From Aquatica leii (Eukaryota > Arthropoda > Insecta > Coleoptera > Lampyridae), in contig CM069439.1 in assembly GCA_035610365.1 (NCBI GenBank), forward strand, positions 5,952,001-6,016,000: DNA of 64,000 bases, written 5' to 3'. A program made the translations under genes and the position numbers. This document shows, piece after piece, positions 19,901 through 28,904 of the stretch. Position 1 is the stretch's first letter. Each line of letters begins with the position of its first letter. The notes below the pieces were generated by a model. That model did not search any database. It had not been told where the DNA came from and saw only the letters and a list, made by a program, of their open reading frames with translations.

Positions 19901-22557
19901 TCATGAAGCATCAACAGAAAATATCTTTAACAATAACAGAAACATTAAATTTGCTCCATTAACATCTTGTGATGTCGAAAGAACTTTTTCCTTGTATAAA
20001 AATATTTGAAATGATAAAAGGCAACAGCTTCTTGGTCACAATATTGAAAAATATTTGATTTGTGCTTGGGAAAATAATAGCACTAAATAAACATTGTAAA
20101 ACAAAAAAATAAACTGTAAATTTTGACAGATATTTGTGCCTTTTTGGCAGGTTCAATATGCCTTTTATGCCACCTTTTTTGGTATTTTTTCTTGCCTTAC
20201 TATCCGCTCTTTAATTATAAGTGTGTTAGCAATTATTTAAAACATTTATTATAATTGTCTTTCTTTGACATTTCGACCAAAAATGTGATTAAAACCTAAA
20301 AGCAATAGTCTTATATTGTAGGCGCGGCTTCAGAGGGAGGGGGCCGGAGGGGCTATGCCCCCCCCCCCGACATTGAAAATAATACTGAAGTTTTTCTCAG
20401 TTTGTATGTAATACATTCGCTTTTTTTTATAGTTGTATAATTTATGATGCTTTATCGCTTGCAAGCTTGGTGCATAACGAAGTGTTATTCAATTTTATAT
20501 TAACGCCATATTCAATACATTATTATTTAAAAATGTGATGAGCACCCCCCCCCCCCGCTTTAAACTGTTGGAGCCCCCACCGAAATAAACTGCTGGAGCC
20601 GCGCCTGTTATATTCACAATGGTTGTTACATGGGTGTAACATAAAATCTGTTCTGAAAATACCCTTAATTACACACAAACATATTTCGTATAAAAATATA
20701 ATGTAGTTCCAAATCATTTAAAAATAAGAACATTGATTTTTTAGTTTTTGCAGATAAACAGTTTGACCATCTGTCGAATGTTTATTTGTCTAATTTGAAC
20801 TTCTTGAATAGCATCACAAACGGCTACGAATGATTGCCGCATTCGCTAACAAGCCTAGTTTTTTCATGCGAACTAACTAATGTGTCCCGTTTTTGTTTAG
20901 TTGAGTGTATCTAATAACTTATTCAGAACGACGGATGGAAGATGTATACGCAAGAAAACAAAAAATGGGACACTACCTGCTTTTGAGTATAAACATGTAA
21001 AAATGTGGAAACGCGATTACAACACGGACTTTAAAACAATTCAGGTAAATTTTACTCGGTATTATTTCAACTGTGAAAAAATTATTTCTTTACTAAAATA
21101 AATTTATTAGAAAAATTATATTCGATAGCATTTCTATTTTTATTGCTATTTTTCTTACAATTTCTTCACTTGTAACCCTTAGGTTGAAAATTAAATCAAC
21201 TTTTTTTCCAGTTTTATATTAATTATTATTAAAGTTATTAACGACAATTTCGAGTTGAGTCCTAGTTGAAATTCCATTACAAAAACAGAAAATTGCGCTT
21301 TAACACAAGTGTGAAATAGTTTGAAGTCTGTATTATTGTAATTGATAGGGTTAAACCCCATTTACACAGGTAATTTGTAAGCAGATCGTGTGCCGTTTTT
21401 TCTTTCCTTAAGTGTACTAATCCTTATCGCGAGATTCTAAAGTTAGCTTGACGTATCCGCTTAATGCGTATCTCAGAATTCCTAGAATAGATCAATATCT
21501 TTTGTGCCCGGGCATTCAAATTCTCACAAAGATACGGCATTCAGTTGCCAAACAAACTTACGTCCTCCGCAAGTTAGTTTGGGAAACGATCAGATCAATC
21601 AATCAAGTCAAAATGTAAACTCCTACTGCTCAAAGTTTTCCCAAAATCTACGTTTTCCAATAGGTGTTTTGGTATTCTTCTAAAACCATAGCTCCTAGTT
21701 CATAATATCAGATAAATTTTGTTTTAAATTCAAAACCTCACCTTATTCTGAAATATACCAAACACAAATACTTGTAAACAAAAGAAACGTTCAAACTTGG
21801 TTTATAAGATCCTAACCACTACTAAATATGATTCCTACCTAAAGTGCATGTTAGATCTTCTTGGACGGCCTGATTGTGAAGTCCGACTACCACTGGCCAA
21901 ATGACCCGAATGAGGAATTCGTCGTACATTATGTACACGAGTGGCTACAGGTTCATCTAAGAAAGATATAAGCTCTCTAGGACCAGTACGATGCTCCAAC
22001 GTTAAATGACCAGCAAAATCGTCTGTCATCAGATTAGGATCTCCTCCAGGCATTGCAGCACACACAGGACAAACCTAAAAATTACATATACGATCTAAAA
22101 TGAAAATATTTAATAGCTACTTACAACTTCGAAAGAAGTTTCAGCATGATCTGCTGCCACATGTTCTTGTAAAGTTGTGTCAGTAAACCCCATGCGTGAG
22201 CAATAAGGACATGTATAAGCTTGAGGTTGTTCTATGTTAGTTAAAGCCTCACCTCCGTAATATAAATCTATAAAATGCATGTATAATTAGAATATTACAC
22301 TCATATATACATACCAAAATCTGCTCGAGTGAGAATGCACTGCATAGGATGATCTACATTATGACGAGTATTTGTCGCTCCTGCCTCATAACAAGCTGAG
22401 CATAAATCATAATCGTAACAAATCAAACACTTATATCTCCTCCCGTGGAAATTTCCTTTTAAGCATGAATCACAACTTACACCTGAAAGTAAATAAAAGG
22501 TATAAGAGAAATACTTTCAAATATTCATTATATTGCTTTACCTTCGTGGCGATTCAT
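16925..22557 (-). CDS. KCMF1: KCMF1, ZZ-type zinc-finger E3 ubiquitin ligase (complete)
   Basis: Exons are 22557-22542, 22482-22315, 22267-22125, 22074-21839 and 17477-16925. All junctions are GT-AG and the frame is continuous, giving 371 residues (381 in human). The start MNRHEG matches the family. Residues 9-50 form the ZZ finger (Cys 9, 12, 24, 27, 33 and 36, His 46 and 50). A C2H2 finger follows (Cys 81 and 84, His 97 and 102), and a second one after VCPVC at 110-114. The last exon carries DPIAELLSQLSGVRR and a Gln-rich coiled coil (QLQQLQMQLQLERQQ). KCMF1 works with UBR4 as a cytosolic E3 in N-degron and autophagy pathways. The final 4.4-kb intron is full of transposons, but the splice sites are intact. 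Confidence 0.95.
17912..18127 (+). repeat. About 200-bp interspersed repeat, forward copy 2
   Basis: The fullest copy, running from ACTCAACTAAATAAAAAACGG through GAATGCGATCGGAAATCATT and CGCTATGCTATTCAAG to AAAACTAAAAAATCAATA. The hAT element at 18144 is inserted just past its end. Confidence 0.7.
18641..20090 (+). pseudogene. hAT transposase remnant
   Basis: Frame segments run from MPPNKQSTF near 18644 to ENNSTK and a stop near 20090. The catalytic-domain phrase SVDEITDCRGRY (Asp of the RNase H-like fold) and the C-terminal CDVERTFSLYKN are clear hAT features. The frame is broken by stops near 18736 and 18818, by the LTR at 19049-19463, by a stop near 19860, and by TGA within the C-terminal motif. 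The protein cannot be made. Confidence 0.75.
19049..19463 (+). repeat. Gypsy-like solo LTR nested in the hAT element
   Basis: Starts TGTTACC and ends GTTACA. It holds a TATAAATA box-like site near 19182 and an A/T-rich 3' end. The flanks GTATA and GTATT differ at one of five positions, consistent with an aged 5-bp target duplication. It interrupts the hAT reading frame, so it is younger than the hAT insertion. Related to 15544-15871. Confidence 0.65.
20319..20607. mobile_element. Short hAT-type MITE
   Basis: A 289-bp element with ends TAGGCGCGGCTTCAG and, inverted, CAGGCGCGGCTCCAG. It is flanked by TTATATTG (20311-20318) and TTATATTC (20608-20615), an 8-bp duplication with one mismatch. It has runs of C near both ends and no coding capacity. 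It sits in the KCMF1 intron. Confidence 0.8.
20640..20917 (-). repeat. About 200-bp interspersed repeat, inverted copy
   Basis: Read on the minus strand it gives CTCAACTAAACAAAAACGGG, GGCTTGTTAGCGAATGCGG, GCTATTCAAGAAGTTCAAAT and AAAACTAAAAAATCAATG, as in the forward copies. It then runs on with CCAAATCATTT and ATTTTTATACGAAATATG (as read on the minus strand) in common with 6140-6285. Confidence 0.65.
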
Positions 22558-22984
22558 AGCTTTTCTTCTTCCTACACAAAGAAAATTAAATTCAGAAGCA
22601 ATAATGAAAAGTGAAGAATAACACTAAGAATTTATTGGTTAGATTTATACATTTTGAAGACAAGCTTGCCAACATTCTTGTATTACCAATGTCATATATA
22701 GAAAAAATCAATTTCTTGTGCATTAAAATGTTTACGTCAGCAGTTCCCAAACGTGCTCCAGTGTTTACAAAAATGTCAAATTACCGATAAATTTAATTTC
22801 ACAGTATTAATTCAAAATTAATAATAATGATTAAGACTAAATTTGACTTTCATGCCGAATGAAAAATTGTTTAAACTAACCCAAAAAAAAATGAGTGAAA
22901 TGAACGGCAATTATTAACGATTTCGTTATTCAAACTATAAAATAATTACTTTAAACGTATTTCTTCATTCGTCTCTATAATTAC
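22558..22984. promoter_or_regulatory. Head-to-head intergenic region, KCMF1 and a small basic ORF
   Basis: About 430 bases separate the KCMF1 start (minus) from the next plus-strand ORF. The spacing suggests a shared bidirectional promoter. It is AT-rich and I see no unambiguous core element. Confidence 0.4.
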
Positions 22985-23323
22985 ATGCAACAAATTATGA
23001 TTCGGTTTTTGTATAATTTTAAAACAAGATCAAAACTGACAAACATACAAATTGTACAGCATGATAAAAGATTTATGAAAATACAAAATAAACAATCAGC
23101 AAAATGGTATAAAAATATGAATTACAGAATTACCGACTTCAGGAAGCTACCTCGTATGGGATTTGCAAGAGAAAAGAGATACCAAGCAAAAGAGATAAGG
23201 TAAAAATCGAAAAAAAAAATAAAGAAAAGGCATTAAATTCACATATTCAAACAAATAATTTTAGATTGAAAGCAAGATTTAGAAATGTATGTGAAAACAC
23301 CACAGGCCCTTCAGGCATACGGA
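22985..23323 (+). pseudogene. Small basic two-exon ORF, cut by a DNA transposon
   Basis: Exon 1 is 22985-23199 and exon 2 starts at 23265, with a 65-base GT-AG intron in frame (…AKEI, R, LKARFRN…). The protein is Lys/Arg-rich with RITDFRKLPRMGFAREKR in the middle. It has no motif I recognise. It resembles a mitochondrial ribosomal or import-type basic protein only in composition. The 2.75-kb element at 23324-26075 sits in exon 2. Beyond it the frame continues for about 17 codons (26082-26134) if one target copy is removed. Its position head to head with KCMF1 and its short intron argue for a once real gene. The other exon junctions and the function are unknown. Confidence 0.4.
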
Positions 23324-26075
23324 TTAGTGTGGAGCGATTCTATAAGAAAAAAAAAATTCGTTTTTTATTTGTCCTGGGGGTGGAAAATATGCCTTTTGCT
23401 TTATCAATGAGATGTGTAAAATTTGAGTTCGATAAAATAATATCTTGAGGTTCCTCTCCACTTGAATTCATGGTAGATAGTTCTATAATAGTGTATAATA
23501 AAAAAAAAATCTAGAAATCACAAATCTCGTATTTAAAGAATTTGGTACCTTTGAATTTATTGTAGATAGTGGTAAGTATGATGGCTAGAAAAATTGTTAG
23601 CAATCACAAATCTTTATTTAAAAACTTTGGCACATTTTTGTACAGAGTAGTGATTACTTCAACACATTAATGAATTGTTTTTTGGTTTCAAACTTTGGTA
23701 ACTCACTTCGAGATGCAAGTTTAGCACGAATAAGTCCGTCTCTTGCTTCGTTGCCACATACTGAAGAAGAAGCTTCCGTTACCAGCTTTATGCATCGTTC
23801 AACCGCCTGAGTGTGGCAAGGTAACTTCAAAATGCTGATGTTGTCAGGAACGTCTAAAATCATATTTTCCAAATCCTCAGTCGAAATATGTCTTATTAAT
23901 GGTGGTTCGGTAACTTCAGAGGACTGCCAATCGATCATATCGATGTACTCTTCGGCTTTGAAATTAAGTTTGGGCACTTGAAACACCCGAATAGTGCCCT
24001 GATTACGACTTGATGCTCTACGTCTACACTTGAGAATCCGCCGTAAACCTAATTCCCGAACGTATTTTTGTTCATCAGCTAACATCGCCAACAGAATGTT
24101 TTCAAGATGGCCGAAATACGCATTTCTTTGTAATATTGGATCCACTATACTCTTAAGTTCGTCAGATAGGTAACGAGACTTCTTGATAATTCCAAAGAAA
24201 TGTTTAGGTCTGTCCTTACAAGTACATTTGGTTTTAATCTCAAACCAGCTAGGAGAGTATACTTTGATCACATATTTAGCTAAGGTTTTCAGTTCCATTA
24301 ATGGTTCTATTGTAGCTACATATAACCTGAGAATTCGGTTTGCGGTTGTTAACCAGCGCGAGTGTGACATCTTCCCAGGATCCTGCAGGGATAAAGACGA
24401 TGATATATCTACCTCTAGAAATTCCTTTACATATATCGAAGAGATATTTCTGATCAGTCACTTCATTTGGATCAATAATCGGCAATTCCGCTTCAATTGG
24501 CTCAAATGCGACGACGGACAACTTCGCGCAATTTTCTAGCATCTTTCCAATTGCACCAAAGAATCCTTTAGGATAATTTGTCTTTCCATCTAGGTGATGC
24601 ATTAAGTGGCGGAGAGGTAACTCATTAGTGTGTAATAAACATACCTGCCATTGTAATGGACGACCTATGGACTTTTCTAGTTGTCGGATAACACCATTTT
24701 TCAAACCTGTATTTATGACAGTACCATCGCATCCAACTGCTTGCAATTCATCCACATTGCAATTTGCATGAAAATCCTTTTAAGAATGTCATGATACTTA
24801 ATGCGATATTTGTAGCAGAATTGTCTTGTCTTTCCTGCCGTCGAAATAAAGTTCTTTAACTGCTCATTATTTTTTTCCTGATTGTTCTCGGAGTTCTGTC
24901 CGTCTTTTCTTCCGTTCTCTCCTTATTTTACTTCTATCCACTATTTTTGACGGATTTTCCTTTGATAAACTTGAAAATCCTGGAGAACGGCGCTTACTAG
25001 TATTGAGGCTGGTCGATCCGATATCCCTGTTCGATCGCACGCTTGGGCTACATTGCGTAATTTAATTCGTTTTCCAAAACTCGAAGAAAATAGTGTTTGA
25101 GATGATGTTGACGGTTCTGAAATTTCTGAAGTAGCAGGCTCTTCTACAAAAGTTGTAATACCTGAGATTACAGGTGTAAATGTTTCTTTAAGTGTCTTTG
25201 TTGTAATGTACGGAACCTTAGATGCTAATAATCAAGATACTTCTTTAGCTTTCCTTGCAAAACTCTTTTGAAGAATTTGGCTGGTTTTCTTATCAATATT
25301 ACCAATTGCCATCTTACGAGCTGTTCGTTGGTCCACTATAAAATCTCTTTCTCGTTTAGGAACTTTAATTTTGCACTGACAATTACAGAAGTTTTTACAT
25401 TTGCAGAAGGATATATCTAATAGCGTTTTTTCACTGAGCTCTCTGAATGTTATCACTTTTTCTTGAGATTTCTTTTTGTTCTTTTTTATAGCCTTATATT
25501 TTCATTAAGGTTCGCTATCAAGCTCAAAATTATTGGAATTGATGCTTTTTGCCATATATTTTTCAGTACAGTACAGCTCTGGAAATGTCACTCACACTCG
25601 GATCTTTTCCATTCGCGTTCTCTTTTAACAATAACCTACACCACAAATAATATCTCATAACATCTTAGTTTGTAGGAAGTACATTGCCATCAAATTCCTT
25701 GGATAAACCGAACACTTCACAAAAAGATTCTTTACGTGTTTTCGGCATTTCTATATTACGAAAAACGTTCTGACAACCGCGAAAGTGGACTAAACATACA
25801 CCGAAATATGCGAGTGACTTGAGCCGAGACGTTGTATTATTAGGACATGCGCACTGCGCCCTAATTGCGCAGACGCAGTGATCTGAAATATTATTACACT
25901 TATTTTAGGCTAAAATTGCTATTCTAGTTAATACTTCGATAAAGAAGGGCGAAGAGGAACCTCAAGATCATATTGGAAATGTTTCAAATTTTAATCACTA
26001 ACTAGTTACCTCAAGACGTCGTTTGACAGTACAGGCGTTTTCAATTTTGAAAAAAAAAATTTCACTCCACACTAA
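23324..26075 (-). mobile_element. TIR DNA transposon, superfamily not recognised, 6-bp duplication
   Basis: The ends are an 11-base perfect inverted repeat, TTAGTGTGGAG, at 23324-23334 and 26065-26075. TACGGA flanks both sides (23318-23323 and 26076-26081). A second, internal inverted pair ATCTTGAGGTTCCTCT is perfect over 16 bases at 23442-23457 and 25953-25968. A GC-rich hairpin (CACTGCG ... CGCAGTG) lies near 25850-25880, between the coding start and the right end. The element is 2752 bp and codes on the minus strand for one protein. A 6-bp duplication with this terminal sequence does not match the hAT, Tc1/mariner, piggyBac or Mutator patterns that I know. Confidence 0.85.
23654..25748 (-). 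pseudogene. Transposase-like protein of the 23.3-26.1 kb element
   Basis: A frame of about 700 codons, broken at several places, starts at 25748 with MPKTRKESFCEVFG and ends at 23654. From the N-terminus: a short region with VMRYYLWCRLLLKEN; a Cys cluster FCKCKNFCNCQC near 25375-25410 followed by KRERDFIVDQRT; a linker; then VGCDGTVINTG, QVCLLHTNELPLRHL and HSRWLTTANRILRLYVAT. The last 200 codons hold RNAYFGHLENILLAML and LPCHTQAVERCIKLVTEAS. I recall similar proteins annotated as uncharacterised in aphids and other arthropods. The DGT and RW-type motifs recall an RNase H-like transposase fold, which is inference. Stops (for example after LPTN) and a frameshift near 24415 inactivate this copy. 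Confidence 0.6.
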
Positions 26076-26081
26076 TACGGA

Positions 26082-26986
26082 TTTTCGTTATGCGTTTCTT
26101 TTTTACTGCTGCCGAAATAGACACGCCTAAATGAGTTAAACCGTCTGCTACCGTTTGTTTCTGCTTACGATGTTTCTTTTCAGTGCGAATTCTGCACTAT
26201 TTAGGTTTTATTTTCGCACTGAATTTCTGCACCTCAGCATTCTCTTTCAAAACCACCACCATATCCTTTTTCGTTGACTTTTTTGCAAATATTTTCTAAG
26301 TGTTTAGATGTCTTAATTTTTTGTCATTTTAACTACTCCTGCAACTCTATTCTTCAGAAAACTAACGGGAGAAGCAAATAGCTTTAAATGAGAAAGATTC
26401 GACACGCACAGAAGAAACTGATTTTCTTTGTCAAAATTGAGAGATTTGTATATCCAATCTAAATGTATTGTGTCCTGCTTAAAACAGAACTAAAAATTGC
26501 AAAAAATGAATATGGACAATGACAGTAACCATTAAAATATAAGTAACTTTGAAATTTTCATAGAAGAGGCATGGAGAAAGTCCTAAGAACATCCGAATCT
26601 GACAAGAGGAGTACGAAAAACATCAATTACCCAATAATAAAAAAGGCATTACTATACACGTAATAATCGTTAACCACGCCCAGGTAAAATCTACACGCGT
26701 GTGGAAGCATATAAAGATCTAACAGTGTTAAGTTTGTTTATTTTATTAGATGATTTACAGCGCGATGTAGCTTTTGTGTATTCAACGCAATAATTACAAC
26801 TTTGGTATCACGAACAAGATTTTAGATTAACGAAATCACGATTGTTTGTCTTGGTCTTAGTGATATAATTGATACAGCTGAAAGCTGGTTTGAAGCATGG
26901 TTTTTAAAGCAAAAACATTTCTAGTACACCTTCATTGCCCCTTTCAAAAATTCGGACGAAAACTTCACCACTAATAGCTGTGGTAA
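26082..26986. other. AT-rich spacer
   Basis: The first 50 bases may be the remainder of exon 2 of the small basic ORF. Beyond that nothing is recognised. Confidence 0.35.
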
Positions 26987-26994
26987 CTCATCAC

Positions 26995-28896
26995 TAGTGA
27001 CCGGATTTTAAGCTTGTTTGCTTACGTTCAATTTTAAAAGCAGCAACAAATTATATCGAAATTTGCACGAATTACATAAAAATTAATAGCTTGAAACATA
27101 TTTGTCTATGCTTTTTTTGCTTATTTGTCATTTTTATGCTTATTTTTTATTTTAGCGCTTATCTGTGCTATTTCTTGTCATTTGATTAGTTATCTATATA
27201 AATGGGACTGCAGTTGCATAACCTTGAAATTTGCGAGAGCATGCCGTTATGCGCGTTTATCGATCACAACAACACAACAAGTTGAGTTACGCTGCAAGGT
27301 AAGCGTTTTTAGTCGCTGACTAAAATTCGACAGCGTAAAAAATTTACCGCTTAGTATTAATCACTTTGTTTCTAACCCAAAAGTAAATTAATGGACAATC
27401 GTGCTAAAAAAGTATTGCTGTTAAACCATTATGTAATAATTTAGAGACTTATAAAATCTTAAGCTTTCGCGGTTGTTAAGTTTATGATTATAAGCGACTT
27501 TCGGCTTAGACCGCGTCGTAGTTAAACACCCAGACTTAGGCTTAGTTCTAGTCTCTCCTTGAGAGCCAAAACAAGAAGTAGAACTTGGCCTTTGCCGTAT
27601 TGTCGTTCGTGAACCCAAATTCCTACACAACCATTTTTAATTAGCTCAAAACAATTAAGCAAAAGTAACAGCAATACAATATCAAATTTTGTTAATAAAG
27701 GACCACCAAACTTTTTTTTGTCTGTAGTTGTGCCACATGAAAAAGTATTGCTCATGCTTTTAGACACAGCGGCATACATGGCAAAAGCTGCACCAAATTT
27801 AAATTTTTATGAAAACTTAATACATTGTATTTGCTTAGCTCAAAGACTTAATCGTATTGCTAAGACCCTAAGAACCCAATTTCCTTTAGTCAATAATTTA
27901 ATAAGTAATAGCAAAAAAATATTTGTCAAAGCGCCTTTAAGGGTGCAGATGTTTAAAGAGAGGTTGCCGAATGTTCCACTACCCCCAGAGCCAATTCTCA
28001 CTAGATGGGAAACTTGATTGGATGCTGCTATCTGCTATGTCAATAATTTCGAGAATTTTAAACAATCGATTATGGAATTTTCAGACTCAACAAGCAAATC
28101 TATACAAGACTACCAAAATGTTCTTTAACGACATGAACTTTCGAATAATTTGACTTTTATCAGAAGTAATTTTAGTTTTGTGTGTGAAACAATAAAATCT
28201 CTAGAAAATCAGCAAGTTCCTTTGGTTGAATCAATTAAACTAATTGACGGTTTTAAAAATGCCATTAATATGCTGTTCCAGGGCCCACTGGCGAGATAGT
28301 TAAAATAAAATTGGTACAAATTTTTTCAAATAATACGGGATATCAAATACTAGAAAAACTTTCTTCTATTTTGAATCGTACTGGTAACAATGTTTCTGAT
28401 TTTAACATTGGTCCCGCTATTATAGCCGTATTGAAATATGCACCCATTACAAGTGCTGACATAGAAAGGAGCTTTTCGCAATATAAAAATATTCTCAACG
28501 ACATAATTTAACAATGGAACATTTGGAACAATATTTAGTCATCAACACTTTTAAACATGAATAGTGTTTTTTACGTTCTTTTACAATATAGATTTTGAAA
28601 GTTCGTTTTTGTTAGGTTTTGCATGGCAATTGTGTTTTTAAATGTTTATTTTGTTTTGTATTTTTATTAATGCATACAAATTTTATTTTCATATGTTTAT
28701 TTTGAGTTGTATTTTTTATTAGTAAAGACGTACAATGTAAATTGCCTGATTAATTCATGTAAATTTTATAGTTTATACCTGCTTTTTTCTGCTTTTTTGT
28801 TTAATTTATTGCTTATCTATTGCTTTTTTTTAGATAAATATTGTGCTTTTTAAGCACTTTTTTAAATTAAAATTGTGCTTATTTATCCGGTCTCTA
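26995..28896 (+). mobile_element. Second hAT element with exact 8-bp target duplication
   Basis: Ends are TAGTGACCGGAT and, inverted, TAGAGACCGGAT. CTCATCAC occurs at 26987-26994 and 28897-28904. The 1902-bp element holds transposase fragments on the plus strand: 27718-28017 (LIHCICLAQRLNRIAKTLR ... PNVPLPPEPILTRWET) and 28311-28511 (APITSADIERSFSQYKN, the hAT C-terminal motif). Both subterminal regions are rich in GCTTA/TTTGC-like short repeats, a common site of transposase binding in hAT elements. The N-terminal part is eroded. Confidence 0.9.
27718..28511 (+). pseudogene. hAT transposase remnant of the second element
   Basis: The frame 27718-28017 covers the middle of the catalytic domain with the conserved LTRW. 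The next segment (28030-28300) is in other frames. Frame 28311-28511 ends with the hallmark ADIERSFSQYKNIL. At least two frameshifts and a stop after the motif were seen. It belongs to another hAT lineage than the 18144-20213 copy, since the motifs differ (PPEPILTRW here). Confidence 0.75.
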
Positions 28897-28904
28897 CTCA
28901 TCAC

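Larger units (their letters stand above)
18144..20213 (+). mobile_element. hAT transposon with perfect 8-bp target duplication
   Basis: Ends are TAAAGAGCGGACAGTCAAG and, inverted, TAAAGAGCGGATAGTAAGG. ATTATAAG occurs exactly at 18136-18143 and 20214-20221, which fixes the boundaries. The 2070-bp element codes on the plus strand. Near 18640 it starts with MPPNKQSTFEHYYKW. After an LTR insertion it shows SVDEITDCRGRYTANFVVGK. The C-terminal dimerisation motif is PLTSCDVERTFSLYKN, followed by a stop within the frame and then LICAWENN. Several stops and the nested LTR make it inactive. Confidence 0.92.
17478..21838 (-). other. Last intron of KCMF1, a transposon landing zone
   Basis: The intron spans 4361 bases and contains a repeat copy (17912-18127), an hAT element with a nested LTR (18144-20213), an hAT-type MITE (20319-20607) and an inverted repeat copy (20640-20917). 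The other three introns are only 47-59 bases long, so nearly all the growth of the gene is here. Confidence 0.85.

Noticed and set aside
24183..24539. 118-codon plus-strand ORF
   Set aside because: Antisense shadow of the TIR-element protein, whose minus-strand frame has clear conserved motifs.
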